From Dendrolimus kikuchii (taxonomy: Eukaryota; Arthropoda; Insecta; Lepidoptera; Lasiocampidae): a DNA stretch of 64,000 nt. The stretch is taken from assembly GCA_019925095.2 (NCBI GenBank), contig CM034415.1, positions 4,373,001 through 4,437,000 of the forward strand. Reading direction: 5' to 3'. The position numbers were made by a program, and so were the translations under genes. Below the pieces are notes generated by a model. That model saw only the letters and a program-made list of their open reading frames with translations. It made no database searches and was not told where the DNA came from. Positions 10,049-20,903 of the stretch are shown here, piece after piece (the first letter of the stretch is position 1; the number at the start of each line of letters is the position of its first letter).

Positions 10049-10844
10049 TACGAATCAAAATTAGCTAACCGTTAAAATGCGGTTAAATAAATTCTAAAGC
10101 TTTCGTCTCCATGCCTTTCGAGTTCTGCCATAACGAACTGCTATCTTGTCCGACGACAGGGAGGTGATGCGTTTCCATTTTATTTATTTCATTTATAACC
10201 CATTAATTTTATACGGTTTTTTCTAATCCAACCCAACCGTAAGGACTTCTACGGCTTTATTAATACTACGCGGTAATTATATTAATAGCATTTTTTAAGC
10301 CAGCCGAAATGTCGTCTGTTTATGTATAGAATATATATACCTATACATCATAGACAAGCATCATACTCCGTTCACCCTAACTTGACGCGTAGGGTTACCT
10401 AATGCTAAAAATTAACATCGCTTAATATCATGTAATAAAATAGTGTGACGAATACGCGTAACGGAATTTCACACGAAAGAGCAGGATAGAATATAGGTCC
10501 AGACAAGTGTTGAAATGAGATAGATATACTCGGGAAGAAACTGTAATAAACTCTTAGTAAGTAACAAGGACGGGAATAACTTGTTGGACAAGGATAGACA
10601 TATAGTTGAATGACGTAATAGGGTTCATTCTATATTGTCAAACGGACATATAAGCGCGAAAATCTGCGCACAGAGGCAGACTCACACGGGCCTTCAGACT
10701 GCGCGACAACTTCACGGTGGAGCATCAAGATGTAAGTGAGGCTTTAAGACTATTTAGTCACGGGACACCGGAACCTCGATCGAACGTATCGGAATGTGAG
10801 TCAATCGAGAAAAGCGTGTCCATAATTTGGAAAGGTATCAATCA
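10049..10844. other. Intergenic, nothing recognised
   Basis: No gene or repeat boundary is identified. 'catcaagatgtaagtgagg' near 10725 looks like a splice donor and sits after a less AT-rich 60 bp, but no open frame supports an exon. Confidence 0.25.
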
Positions 10845-11395
10845 TACATACATATATACATAACTTCACGCCAGTTCCCTTGCGGGGTAGGCACGAACAA
10901 CAGAGCGCCATTCAGGCTTATTATTACACACCTCACTTGCTTCTTTGATATTCATAACTTTTGTCATGCACGCTCGTCTGTTATTAAGGCTCCTTACATC
11001 ACCTTCTACTAGTACACAATCAATTTGATCATGGAAGGTATGTCGTGGCCTTCCACGACGTCTGCATCCATCCACTTTTGCATTGTATATCTGTTTCATT
11101 CTTTCCACATGCCCAAACCACTGGAGCATTCCTTTCCTTACCTTCACCCCGACACTCTCTTTCAGACCAACTCTCTTTCTTACTTCGGTATTACGAACGC
11201 GGTCCGCGAGCTTCACTCCGCAGCTTTTGCGCAGTGCTTGCATCTCGACTGCGTTTACTCTACTTTCATGCTCTCTCTCTCTCTTCCATACCCAACTCTC
11301 GCTTCCATACGTGAGCGTAGGTACCAGCACCGCGTTGTGTATGGCAAGCTGGGCCATCTGGTCAGCTGAGGTTCTTAGCGCCTAGAAGTTTACCT
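10845..11395 (-). mobile_element. RTE-type LINE 3' end, about 540 bp
   Basis: The frame from 11357 to 10866 encodes 'NAVLVPTLTYGSESWVW', 'ALRKSCGVKLADRVR', 'WFGHVERM' and the 'AYPARELA' terminus, with a (TATG)n tail. It lacks the HDERMTKQ-type residues seen in other copies. It is truncated at 'ggtaaacttctaggcgctaa' and butts against a CR1-type 3' end. A possible short duplication (ATCAAT) flanks it. Confidence 0.85.
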
Positions 11396-11740
11396 AATCA
11401 ATAACTCTTTATTGTACACCAATACAAAAAAAGAACTTACAGACTAAAACTATGTCTCATTATGCACAAAGGGCGGTCTTATCGCTAAAAAGCGATTCTG
11501 CCAGACAACCCCAGGAATTAATTGAGATTACAATGACGATGGTGGTATAGATAATACATAGTACATTCTAGTAATAAATATATAAATGCAGTATATACAG
11601 ATGTTCTATGTCTTAAATATATATATACTTAATATACATAACATACAACTGCATATCTACAAAAATATATAAATGTTTATTGATAAATATATATGTAAAT
11701 ACATTTAGAATATCATCATATTCCAAGGACAGGTAATATT
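11396..11740 (-). mobile_element. CR1-type LINE 3' UTR
   Basis: 'aactctttattgtacacc', 'aaagggcggtcttatcgcta' and 'aaaagcgattctgccagaca' read on the minus strand as the standard CR1-type terminus with its GCGAT..ATCGC hairpin. An AT-rich upstream UTR follows. No coding is retained. Confidence 0.7.
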
Positions 11741-11879
11741 TTCTGATCGTCATTTTAAATTTTTAATTAAATGAAGACAATTTCATTTTAAATCGTTGTT
11801 TCCTTCCAAACTAGGTACCCACAGCACGTAACAATAGGTTACAAATAGAGACAAAATGTAAAATTTATATATATTTTTT

Positions 11880-13082
11880 TTTTTTTGCAGGAGTTCAGCA
11901 GACAGGCAGTCGTGGGGAGCTCCCTAAGGAGTTTTACCTCAGCTGGACTGTTGCCATGAGAGGGGGATGAATTTAATGATGCCCACCATAGGGCGACACA
12001 AAGCACTAATTGAGAACGGGCGACGGGTAATATAAAGCCCGAGGGGAAGGATCCCGGCGGGCCGGGATCGGCGGTTCGCGGCGGCCTACGCTATCTTACT
12101 GCCGTTTCGTAACGTGTTATGGCTGGGAGAGAAGAAACGGCGAAAGAAACTTCCCAGCAACACGCCTAGTCTATCCTGTGGGGGGGCTATGTCTCCTAAC
12201 GTCCCTCGCAGGGACGTGGAGAGATCTTGATTGGCGGCGCCTGAGACGCCGCCGTCTGTGTCTGTCTGTCCGTGCCTGCCAGCCTGCCGTCCTAACCGCG
12301 GGCGGGCTGATCCGGGCCAGCCGTTTTGTGATAACGTCGACCCTGTCCGTGAGGACGTTACGCGGTCGTCGTACGAGAGCCTTTCGCCGAGGCTTATAAT
12401 CGGACGCGGACACGACGAGCGGATTTCGATGATGCGGCGCGAGATCGAAATACTTACGCGAGAGCGACGTAATGTAGTTTTTGATGGAGGGAAGCTCCAG
12501 ATCGCGGTGGAGGTCGACGTTACGCATATAGAGGGGAGCACCGACGGCTCTGCGCATGAATTTATTCTGCACAATTTGCAGTTTATCTAATAGGGCAGGC
12601 TTGGCATGGCCGAATATAGCGCGTTTGGGGGAGCGAAGCGTGCCCGGGGAAAAGAACATTGCTGCGCTTTTCTCCGGGTTTACCTCTATCCTCCATTTGC
12701 GAAACCATTCGCCTAGCTCTGTGACAGCTGCCTGCAGCCGGACGCAAGCCATTTGTCGGTTGCGATCTGATGTATAGAGTGCGGTGTCATCCGCGAAGAG
12801 GGCCAACTCCACATCTGGAGTTTTTGGGATGTCGCTAGTGTACAGCGTGAAAAGTAGTGGGGACAGGGCCGAGCCCTGTGGTACACCGGCTGTGAGTGGG
12901 TGAGGGGACGAGCGCGTTCCCTCCACTCGAAAACGGAAGCTACGACCTAGGAGGAAGTCTCGCAAGATGAGCACGAGTCTGTCTGGCACACCGAACTGGT
13001 ACAGCTTGTAAATCAAGCCGTTGTGCCAGACCTTGTCGAAGGCTTTTGCTACGTCTAGGAACAGTGCGGCTGTTCCTATAGG
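11880..13082 (-). pseudogene. Jockey-clade LINE: RT domain, C-terminus and 3' UTR
   Basis: From 13082 leftwards the minus strand encodes 'ALFLDVAKAFDKVWH' (RT motif A), 'AGVPQGSALSPLLF', 'ALFADDTALY' (catalytic FADD) and 'WRIEVNPEKSAAMFF'. After 'RAIFGHA' it jumps to 'LQIVQNKFMRRAVGAPLYMR', so the thumb-connector region is deleted in frame. The 3' UTR is GC-rich and ends in 27 bases identical to the SINE-A tail, then poly(A). The endonuclease and the N-terminal RT are missing. Jockey clade is assigned from the motif set. Confidence 0.85.
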
Positions 13083-13554
13083 GCGGGGGTCGATTTTAAG
13101 TGTTTTTGACTCTAGGTGTTAATATTTTTGATTGCTGGCAACCCTGGGCTTCAAGTTATCGTGAACTGGGAATACAGTTTAGTATTAATTCAAAGTGATA
13201 TAACATTTTAAGAAATTAAAACGAATTGAAAGAGACAGTAACATTTTAAGAAATTAAATCTAAAGAGAACAGGAATATGGCAGAATTAAAATAAAAAGCT
13301 ATGAATAATAATAATATTATAATTACAAATATAAAATGTAGACAACAACAAATTTCTATATTTTTTTTATAAACATCAAACAAAAAATACTGTAACATCG
13401 ACAAGTCCGCGCCACAAATTTATTAAAGTCCCACAGAAAATAAACCAACCAAAAGTGGCAACTCCGCTACTTGATAGAATTTTGTTCGTAAAGTAGCCAG
13501 GAATAGTAGATTGTTACAAAAGAGGCGAAAGTGACCTTAACACTCTGCTTTTCA
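13083..13554. other. AT-rich spacer with repeat fragments
   Basis: No gene is seen. 'ttgctggcaaccctgggctt' near 13124 resembles a family-H terminus, and 13454-13502 shares 'gatagaattttgttcgtaaa' with 7737. Confidence 0.3.
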
Positions 13555-13833
13555 TCTATACATATAATAAAAACCGAGTCAGGGGATGTAAGAAAAGAAA
13601 TAGAACTAATTTAGATTTTTTCAAATTTTTTGGTTCTCTGTTAACTGTGTGTCTGTCTGTTTGTACCGGCTAATCTCCGAAACGACGGGGCCGATTTAAA
13701 TGAAATTTTGTATGGTGGTAGCTTATATCCCTGGTCAATATATAGGATACTTTTGATCCCGAAAAATTAAAGAGTTCCCGTGGGATAGTTACAAAAACCG
13801 CACCACGCGGACGTAATCGCGGGCATCAGTTAG
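13555..13833 (+). mobile_element. Non-autonomous Helitron
   Basis: It begins A|TCTATACATATAATAAA and ends 'cacgcggacgtaatcgcggg ... TTAG|T', with the GC-rich hairpin just inside the 3' end. A second copy of the same body ('accgatttaaatgaaatttt', 'gatcccgaaaaattaaagag') is at 41720. There are no Rep/helicase reading frames. The 3' CTAG has decayed to TTAG. Confidence 0.75.
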
Positions 13834-14508
13834 TTTCGAATATGAGGAAAGTAAATAAATACTAATTAGTTGAACAAACAACTACTTCTCTAATGAAATC
13901 AGGCGTAAATCTATATCCATATCTAGTCTAGTATTTTTTTTTTGTCTGTAGCACTCTACCAGCCAGTATTTTTTTGTCACTGATGATAGTAAATATTTAG
14001 CTCAAAATTATGTAAATTAAATAATAATTTACTGAAAAGTAATTTATAAGTATAAAATATAGTTACAAAATTATTGAAATTTTTTTATTACAATTTATGT
14101 CGCGATTTAATAGTGGCTGTAAAAAAAGTTTGGACATATGTCGCAGGTATTATCTATGGTTCGAATAGTTTTAAATTGCTTTGACAAATATAGAAACTCG
14201 TTTCCCAGGGACGAAAAGTGCTGTTTTCATCCCTGTGATCAGGCAACTCCAAGCGTACGTTCAGCACATGAGAAATGAAAAAAAAATTAACTTACAGCAT
14301 TAATTATCGAATATTTTGTTTATATTATTCAGTGATTACCTACCTACATCGATTTATAGACTAGTATATAATTACTTTGGCATTAGCGCCGTGAATGTGG
14401 GACTTCTTTTCTGGCGCGGACTCTACTACAACATCGATAATACATCTATTTAAATACAACAAGCAAAGGTTATGAGATATACTGCTTTAAATGTCAAAGT
14501 TTACAAAC
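13834..14508. other. AT-rich; expected downstream part of the phospholipase exon-B transcript
   Basis: I looked on the minus strand for the next phospholipase exon (FxxCL...VGxxYF-type) and did not find one. If exon B is transcribed this would be intron. Confidence 0.3.
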
Positions 14509-14733
14509 CTTTCGTCGCACCGACAATGCATTAGCGTATTGACCCGCCAATTGTAGAGGCCGTACTTCTTCTCCATCCCTCCTATCCAGAATGGACATCT
14601 TAAATCGTGCACCCTGCAGCATCTGTCCGTTCTGGTATACCCGCCGAGTTGAGAGTAGCTTGTTGCTGAAAATCCTTTGCCGCACCATTTCGTACCCGGA
14701 ACGCGTAGCAGCTCCATTGCGTCGCGCTTCGCT
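14509..14733 (-). CDS. Group III secretory phospholipase A2, catalytic exon B
   Basis: The family hydrolyses the sn-2 ester of phospholipids, is calcium-dependent and secreted. The exon shows the calcium loop WCGKG, the catalytic 'DRCCRVHD' (His-Asp pair) and the downstream 'YGLYN' and 'HCRCDER' cysteines. Boundaries are acceptor 'ctgacag|A' and donor 'GAAAG|gtttgt', both phase 2, giving 225 bp (1+222+2). It is oddly HD-L-R-C where the family has HD-x-C, one residue longer. It is about half identical to the exon at 32056. No signal-peptide or upstream exon of its own was found. It could be a paralogue, an alternative exon, or a decaying copy, although the frame is open. Confidence 0.8.
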
Positions 14734-15845
14734 CTGTCAGTTTGAGAATCGAATGTTTCTTAGTAGAACTGTTAATCGATTATTGAATATATCCGAATCG
14801 AGGGGTACTTAGTAAATCGATTATAAATAATTTTATAAGGAATAAATTGATCTCGATGTAATTAAATAACTTTATATTATATTTTATATTTAATTATAAA
14901 TTTATTAAATAATAAAATATTTTGTATCTGAATACAAAAATTATATAAAATTCACAACACTTATTTTAAAATGATAAACTGAACAACTGTCAATGAAAAA
15001 TGGCGCGAAATTAATTTAAATTTTAAATGATATGTATAAAAAAATATAGAATAACTACTTTTTAACTCGGTTTTCGATTGAAAGGAGAAAACGAAAAATT
15101 CTAAGTAAAAGTGTAAGGCTGAAATGTATTTAGATTCTACATAACTAGATGGCAGCACACAAGATATATATATCTCGTTTTTTGATGTTTATAAAACACT
15201 CGAAGGAAACTTGTGAAAATTATAATTATATTATATCAGGTTAGGTATATTATGCACAGTGTTTTACGTAAGTAAAAGAATTGATTGTTAGATATTTTAG
15301 AACAAATAATTTAAAAAAAGTGTTAATTTTTTTCAATTTATGGTTTCATAAACGTGATAACAGTATGATTTCTTACGTCACCTATTTATGTAGTATTTAA
15401 TAACATTTTATAATAACATTTCACTAGGCGATTGGAATTTAAAGGCTTCTTCGATGACTTGAAATGTACACTGGCGAAATCACGCAAAAAGCCCTAGTAT
15501 CCATTCTGTAATAGGATACTCGAAGCATAAATGGACTAATATTAGCTTAGCCCATCTTACGATGTTATAAGCTATAAAAGTTAAATTGCTGTATATAAAC
15601 GTACAAAGCCAAATGTAAACTGTGATCTAACAAGCTCTTTGAAGTTTAAGACTTAACATTTACTTCATGCTGTTAACTCGATCTGTAATGTTAAGATTTC
15701 TATCTTAAAACGCTACTGTGTGGGTTATAAACTGGATTAACCTCTTTTTTCTTTTAATTTCTTACATTATTTGACTGGTAATTTAAAAAATCTTGTAAAT
15801 TGTCACATAAGTAATATCAGCCATTAACTAAATTTAACCATTTGG
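14734..15845. other. AT-rich, presumably intronic or intergenic
   Basis: I see no repeat boundaries, exons or RNA genes. 'acttgaaatgtacactggcg' near 15460 has no recognised relative. Confidence 0.25.
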
Positions 15846-16045
15846 GAAAATGGACGATGTAACCGCCACGCTTGTCCAAAATGGTTTGGCCGGTTTCCTT
15901 CATCGGGAACGTAATAACGTTTTTTTTACTGTTAGCACATACAACTATGTAGATTAGATCCAGAAAAACTGCGTAAGTAATACATGCTTCTCAGCTAGGA
16001 TTCGAACCCACGTTACTTGAGAGAACCGCGGAACTACGACTTGTT
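15846..16045 (-). mobile_element. SINE-B (tRNA-headed) copy, diverged
   Basis: Read on the minus strand, the tRNA-like head retains a box-B relative ('gggttcgaatcctagc') and the body has 'tacgcagt', 'tgctaacagt' and 'ggacaagcgtggcgg' near its end. It is clearly older than the copies at 37475 and 44747. Confidence 0.6.
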
Positions 16046-16076
16046 ATATAATACATAATTAAACTATATACATATT

Positions 16077-16204
16077 TCTTTTTTATTGCACGAGTTCAGC
16101 AGACAGGCAGACGGCCCATCTGATGGAAAGCGGTTACCATCGTCTATGGACATTTACAACACCAAAGGTGCTGCAAATGCGCTGCTGCTCTCTAAAGGGA
16201 GATT
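16077..16204 (-). mobile_element. SINE-A copy, 5'-truncated
   Basis: T-rich start, 'attgcacgagttcagcagac', and the body to 'gctgctgctctct'. ATTAAA occurs on both sides as a possible short duplication. Confidence 0.75.
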
Positions 16205-16892
16205 AAATAATGAGATATAAATGACTATATACTAATTTATATTCATATAATCGATTACAATCATAACTGTAATCGATAAAGTATAAAATATCGATTACCA
16301 AGGTCTTATGCTCGACACTATGATATTCCTTTAATATTCGAAATTCAAAATTAGTTTTTGGCAGACACTTGAAGAGAGAATATTCTTATGTTTGCTGTAA
16401 AGTTTTTTTTTCAGAAAACCTATAAATTTTGTTAAAGACAATCAGCCTTACTTATAATAATCTCGTTAAGAAACGATTAGGCATCTCTTAAGTAAGAGAA
16501 TCAGAATCAGACCCTAATGAATGAATATCTTTTTTTTCACTTATAAACGTGTATTACCTGTTGTTTACCTAGGAGGAGCACAGACGAACGAAATTTGAAT
16601 GATTAACGTAGGTTGTATCCAAAATATTCGACTAAAGAGGAGTTTATGGGTAAGATTTTCACTAATCAGTTGCTGAGTGATTTCTTTAAATTTAAGAAAC
16701 GATTATAAGTAAGGCCCATATTGTAATAAAAGATGTTTTAAATAATAAGAGGTTGATTTGAAGGTTTTGATTGAGATTTTATATAAAAACAAAAACGGAC
16801 TTGTGGCGCCAACTACGATTGCAGAGTGTGAAGAGAATGAAAGCATAAATTTATACGACATATATCTAAGCTTACGAGTTACGTTTTTCACT
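16205..16892. other. AT-rich spacer, nothing recognised
   Basis: No exon, repeat boundary or RNA gene is visible. Confidence 0.25.
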
Positions 16893-17124
16893 TAGGGTTG
16901 CCAACCATACTCTGTTTTATACCCAATGGTACTATATGTTATAGAATAATTTATTGAACTTCATTATTTATTAATTTCTTTTCTTCTTTCTACATTATGA
17001 TATGCTCGATGTCTATATATAATGCATGCTGAGTTCGCATCAAGAAGGCCATTCAGCAACCATAGTCTCTTGGTTTGGTTTTTGTTTAAAAATATGTAAG
17101 CCGAGTTGGCCAGTTTGCGAACCC

Positions 17125-17237
<113 letters not shown>

Positions 17238-17472
17238 TTTTATTTTTTATTGCAGGAGTTCAGCAGACAGGCAGATGGCCCACTTGATGACAAGCGGTTA
17301 CCATCGCCTATAGACATTTGCAAAACCAAAGGTGCTACAAATGCGCTGCTGCTCTCTTAAGGGTGACTGGAACCTGGTCACTAATGCCGGAACACAACAC
17401 AAGGTTGTTATGGCGGCATACTCTAGACCAGGGGTGGTCGCCATCCAGTCGAGCAAATACCCTACCACCTGG

Positions 17473-17475
<3 letters not shown>
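17238..17475 (-). mobile_element. SINE-A copy between two TA microsatellites
   Basis: Starts with poly(T)-attgcagg and runs to 'cctaccacctggc', where it ends abruptly in pure (AT)n; the 5' 80 bp have been lost or replaced. Confidence 0.85.

Positions 17476-17549
<74 letters not shown>
17476..17549. repeat. Pure (AT)37 microsatellite
   Basis: About 74 uninterrupted bases of AT. Together with the array at 17125 it brackets SINE-A, and AT tracts this long commonly extrude cruciforms. Confidence 0.98.
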
Positions 17550-17552
<3 letters not shown>

Positions 17553-17815
17553 TGAAAAGTACTATATTTTCATCGCTAGTTCAACTGTCGCGCTTTTTGT
17601 ATGTCATAATAGTTGATTATTTTAAAAGTAATAGATCTATGCCGGCCAAATCAAAAAGTTGTAATAAATACACATGGATAATGCGATAATGAAATAAATA
17701 ATTAAAAATAAACATGTACTCTTTTGTTTATGTAAATTTGCCAAAAGTATATTTTACATCTATCTTTTACAGGTTTAATTTTTTTTTATTTTCTTCAAAA
17801 AAGGGTGGCAGCCCT

Positions 17816-18150
17816 ATTTCCACTGGACGATTGTCATTCATTTGTACTTTTGGGGGCTGTACCAAACCAAGTAATATAGAAATCATACAACGCTTCCAAA
17901 ATAAAGTATTAAAAGGCATTGTAAACGCGCCATGGTATGTTAGATCGAGCGACCTCCATCGGCACCTGAAAGTGGAGTTTGTCACCAGCATTATTAAGAA
18001 ATACGCAGAAGCCCACGAGCATCGGCATCGTGTGAATGTCCAGGCGATCCAGCTCTTCGACAAAACGGACATAACAAGAAGGCTCAAAGGACAAAACCAT
18101 GTGAACTAGTGTTAGAAACAGAACAAAAGTGTAGTATAATGTGCTAGGTA
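17816..18150 (+). pseudogene. Jockey-clade LINE C-terminus
   Basis: The plus strand reads 'FGGCTKPSNIEIIQRFQNKV', then 'NAPWYVRSSDLHRHL' and 'LFDKTDITRRLK' before a stop near 18109 and a short UTR with 'gtgtagtataatgtgctag'. This is the post-RT C-terminal region typical of Jockey-clade polymerases. A shorter relative is at 40154. It is a different family from the Jockey fragment at 11880. Confidence 0.8.
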
Positions 18151-18152
18151 TT

Positions 18153-18348
18153 AATAAAGAAGTCGTGGAAGGCCACGACACACCTTCCATGATCAAATTG
18201 ATCGTGTACTAGCAGAAGGTGATGTCAGGAGCGTTAAGAACAGACGAGCGTACATGACAAGAGCTATGAATGTCAAAGAAGCAAGTGAAGTGTGTAAGAA
18301 TAAGCCTACCCCGCAAGGGAACTGGCGTGAAGTTATGTATGTATTAAT
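18153..18348 (+). mobile_element. RTE-type LINE 3' end with a microhomology deletion
   Basis: Encodes the 'GRPRHTFHDQID'-region and terminus. Between 'aagcct' and 'accccgcaag' about 25 bp present in all other copies are missing; the two break sites share GCCTA, as expected of a slippage or microhomology deletion. The (ATGT)n tail is short. Confidence 0.85.
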
Positions 18349-18349
18349 C

Positions 18350-18670
18350 TATCTCTATCTATCATTTAAGAGCTATACTCTTGTCGGTGGAGCCTCCTCC
18401 AATCTTCTCTATTATGGGCCAGTTGTTTTACTTCTATGTAAGACACGACACCCACTTTTTCTTTTATTTGATCCATGTATGCTCGCCTTGGTCTTCCCTT
18501 CCCTCTCCTTGCTTCCACTTTGCCTTCGATTAACGTGCATAAGAAGGTGTCGTGTCGTAACAAATGGCCAAACATCTTCCCCCTTCTTTCCTCCAGAGTT
18601 TTTAAAATTGTGCGTTTCTCCTTTACCATATCCAGTACTTCTTCATTCAAAGAACACATAAACAAAGTGT
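18350..18670 (-). pseudogene. C-terminal remnant of another non-LTR retrotransposon
   Basis: The minus strand reads 'RRGKMFGHLLRHDTFL', 'EARRGKGRPRRAYMDQI' and 'DWRRLHRQE', the C-terminal signature of a LINE polymerase. It ends in a (TAGA)n tail at about 18345-18365. It does not match the RTE family repeated elsewhere. Confidence 0.75.
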
Positions 18671-19128
18671 CTTCGCCTTAATAGAGACAATAAGAAAAGT
18701 CTTAATGAAGACTTTTAGTTAATTTAGGTTATATAAAAATTACTTATTAGTCTTTTTAAATTAGATTTTAAATAATATTTCTTCTTAAATAATTCATTTA
18801 TAAAAAAATATATTTTTCTTTCATTGTATACTTGTGCAAAGGGGCTCACTAAAAAGGAAAGAGAGATATAGCTGTTTCGCTCTAAAGAACTGTAACACTC
18901 GTTTTGCTCTTCAGCTGAATAAAGCGATTCTTGAATAGGGCAATTGATTTTTTTAAATCTATTAATACCGCGGTATTGTCACGTCTCATCCACCAATTTA
19001 TTGATGTATAATTTAGCATAGTTAAAGACTATGGTTAATACATGAACGTGATGCTATGTAAATACAGATAGGCCTTTTCTATGTCGCAAAAAATGTCCAA
19101 TCTCATTAACGTGTAAATATTATCTATA
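18671..19128. other. AT-rich spacer, nothing recognised
   Basis: No coding or repeat boundary seen up to the Helitron edge. Confidence 0.25.
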
Positions 19129-19380
19129 CTAGCTTCTGCCCGCGACTTCGCGTGGAATAGTTTAAAAAAAAAAAAGTTAAAAGAACCCCGCGATTTTGAA
19201 ACATTCTTCATTGGTGCTCCGTTCCTATTGGTCTTAGCGTGATGATATATAGCCTATAGCCTTCCTCGATAAATGGGCTATCTAATACTGAAAGAATTTT
19301 TCAAATCAGACCAGTAGTTCCTGAGATTAGCACGATCAAGCAAACAAACAAACTCTTCAGCTTTATATATTAGTGTAAGA
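19129..19380 (-). mobile_element. Non-autonomous Helitron with both termini
   Basis: Read on the minus strand: A|TC-TTACACTAATATATAAAG at 19380, then 'gctaatctcaggaactactg', 'gctatatatcatcacgctaa', the hairpin 'cgcgaagtcgcggg' region and CTAG|T at 19129. Insertion between A and T and the TC...CTAG ends meet the Helitron rule. 252 bp, non-coding. Confidence 0.85.
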
Positions 19381-19399
19381 TAAAACTCTCTCACCAACA

Positions 19400-19970
19400 C
19401 CTGTCAAAATTTCCGCTTCACGCGTATACATTTTATTACATAAAATTTGCTATCAATCGATGAAAATTCCAAAACTTTTTCAAGTTGGCTGGCTGGCATT
19501 TTAAATCATTCCCAGAAAAAATTCCGCTGGATTCCTAGGATAAAAAGTAGCGCGGATTTTAAGTCTAAGAATCTGCTGTCGATTAGTGGAAACCGCATCG
19601 AAATCGGCTAAGTAATTTCTACGTGAATCCCGAACAAACAGACAAGTAATCTAAAAAAAAATTGCATCGTGTTCTCCATCTTTTATATAAATATAGTGTA
19701 TTCCAGTTGCTTTTTTACAAGCTTTTATTTAACTTGCAATGTATGTACCTATGTATGTAAGTTCGGGTAGAATTTTGCAAGTTAAATTTAACCAACTTCC
19801 CGGTTCCCAATTGAGCTGAAATTTTGCACGCATATGTATATCGCGTGACAATGCAATAATATGGTACCATGGAGCTGATCTGATGATGGAGTCTGAATAA
19901 GACAGACCCGTTGTGTTTGGGCTCGTTTTACTTGTCTTGGCTAGCACTTTGCTGCTACAGAATATCCAGG
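19400..19970. repeat. Two unclassified dispersed-repeat segments
   Basis: 19430-19690 has Helitron-like wording ('aaatcggctaagtaatttct', 'cgaacaaacagacaagtaat') without clear ends. 19700-19960 ('aagcttttatttaacttgca', 'ggtaccatggagctgatctg') is a type I recognise as recurrent in lepidopteran genomes, but I cannot name it. No gene. Confidence 0.4.
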
Positions 19971-20605
19971 ATCTCAGAAGCTTGTATTTAAAAATCTTTA
20001 AATAGCTTCAATGTACAGACACGGCATATTTAGAATTTTATGATATTATAGATTTCATACTCGCACTTTCCGCTTCTATTGCCTCTTTCCTGCTTACTAC
20101 TGTGGTAGCAAGTATAATGTATGGAGTTAAAGATTTCGTCTTCCACATGGACCACCTACAATACTTTTACAATTTCTAAATATATAAAAATAAAATGGCG
20201 GGTTGTAAAACAGTCATAGATCACTGAGTGATCTATAAAGTCGTTACAGTGGATGATCTATAGATCGATAGGTTTTATTACTTTATTGATGGTGAAGTTA
20301 ATTGGTATGTACATATGTTTTTATTTGTAGTCAAAATATTTTGTCAGATACGTAATTTTGAGTGAGGTTTTAGGATTACGTAGTCAAAACGCATTCCATA
20401 TTATTTCGTATGCATTTTAGACGTGGTAAAGTCATGCTGGAATCAATATTTTGATAACACGGGTATTTTTTTAAGCAAGTACTGCTTGGCAACAGTAATG
20501 GAGCAATTTGGAGCAATTAAGTCGCCATATGAGTGAATATCCAGTCGGTTTGGAATTTTTTATGTAATTTTTTTCATCTTGTTTATACGTATAACTACGT
20601 ATTAT
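19971..20605. other. AT-rich spacer, nothing recognised
   Basis: No exon or repeat boundary is visible. 'atagatcactgagtgatctat' near 20216 is a small perfect palindrome centred in otherwise unremarkable sequence (first 20 bases quoted plus one). Confidence 0.25.
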
Positions 20606-20737
20606 CCGCAAGAGTTAACTTGAGACCTGAGCGGAATGCGCGCTCCGCTCCCGACCTCTGCCTTCTTACCGCTCTCGCCATCGACGCGTACCTCGCGCTT
20701 ACGTCATCCGAGTGAAGTCTCAAGTTAACTCTTGCGG
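20606..20737. mobile_element. Small foldback/MITE with GC-rich core
   Basis: A perfect 21-bp inverted repeat (core CGCAAGAGTTAACTTGAGAC) at 20606-20626 and 20717-20737 encloses about 90 bp that are GC-rich, unlike the surroundings. A second hairpin, GAGCGGA...TCCGCTC, is nested just inside the left arm. The outer flanks (TACGTATAACTACGT / ACGTACGTA) extend the symmetry imperfectly. No coding or known family. Confidence 0.7.
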
Positions 20738-20771
20738 GTTGTACGTACGTAATTTTGTCAGAAATCTTTTA

Positions 20772-20880
20772 CAGTGCATGCTGTAAGGTTGTGGAATGCA
20801 TTACCAGTGAGCATCAGAAGTGCAAAGACACATCTTTTAGATAAACTGCTCAAAGATTACTATGTAAATTTGTGAACAGT
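20772..20880 (+). pseudogene. CR1-type LINE C-terminal remnant
   Basis: Encodes 'AVRLWNALPVSIRSAKTHLL' followed by 'DKLLKDYYVNL' and a stop; compare 'AVQLWNSLPVAVRQAKSL' at 57600. Only this C-terminus survives. Confidence 0.65.
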
Positions 20881-20903
20881 AATTTATGTCTGTGTACGTA
20901 ATT

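Noticed and set aside
10725..10745. A splice donor (gatgtaagtgagg) of an unknown gene
   Set aside because: No open coding frame or matching acceptor is seen nearby.
12171..13016. Host gene encoding a 281-residue RT-like protein
   Set aside because: It is a truncated Jockey-clade polymerase with an internal deletion and its C-terminal part runs into the element's 3' UTR.
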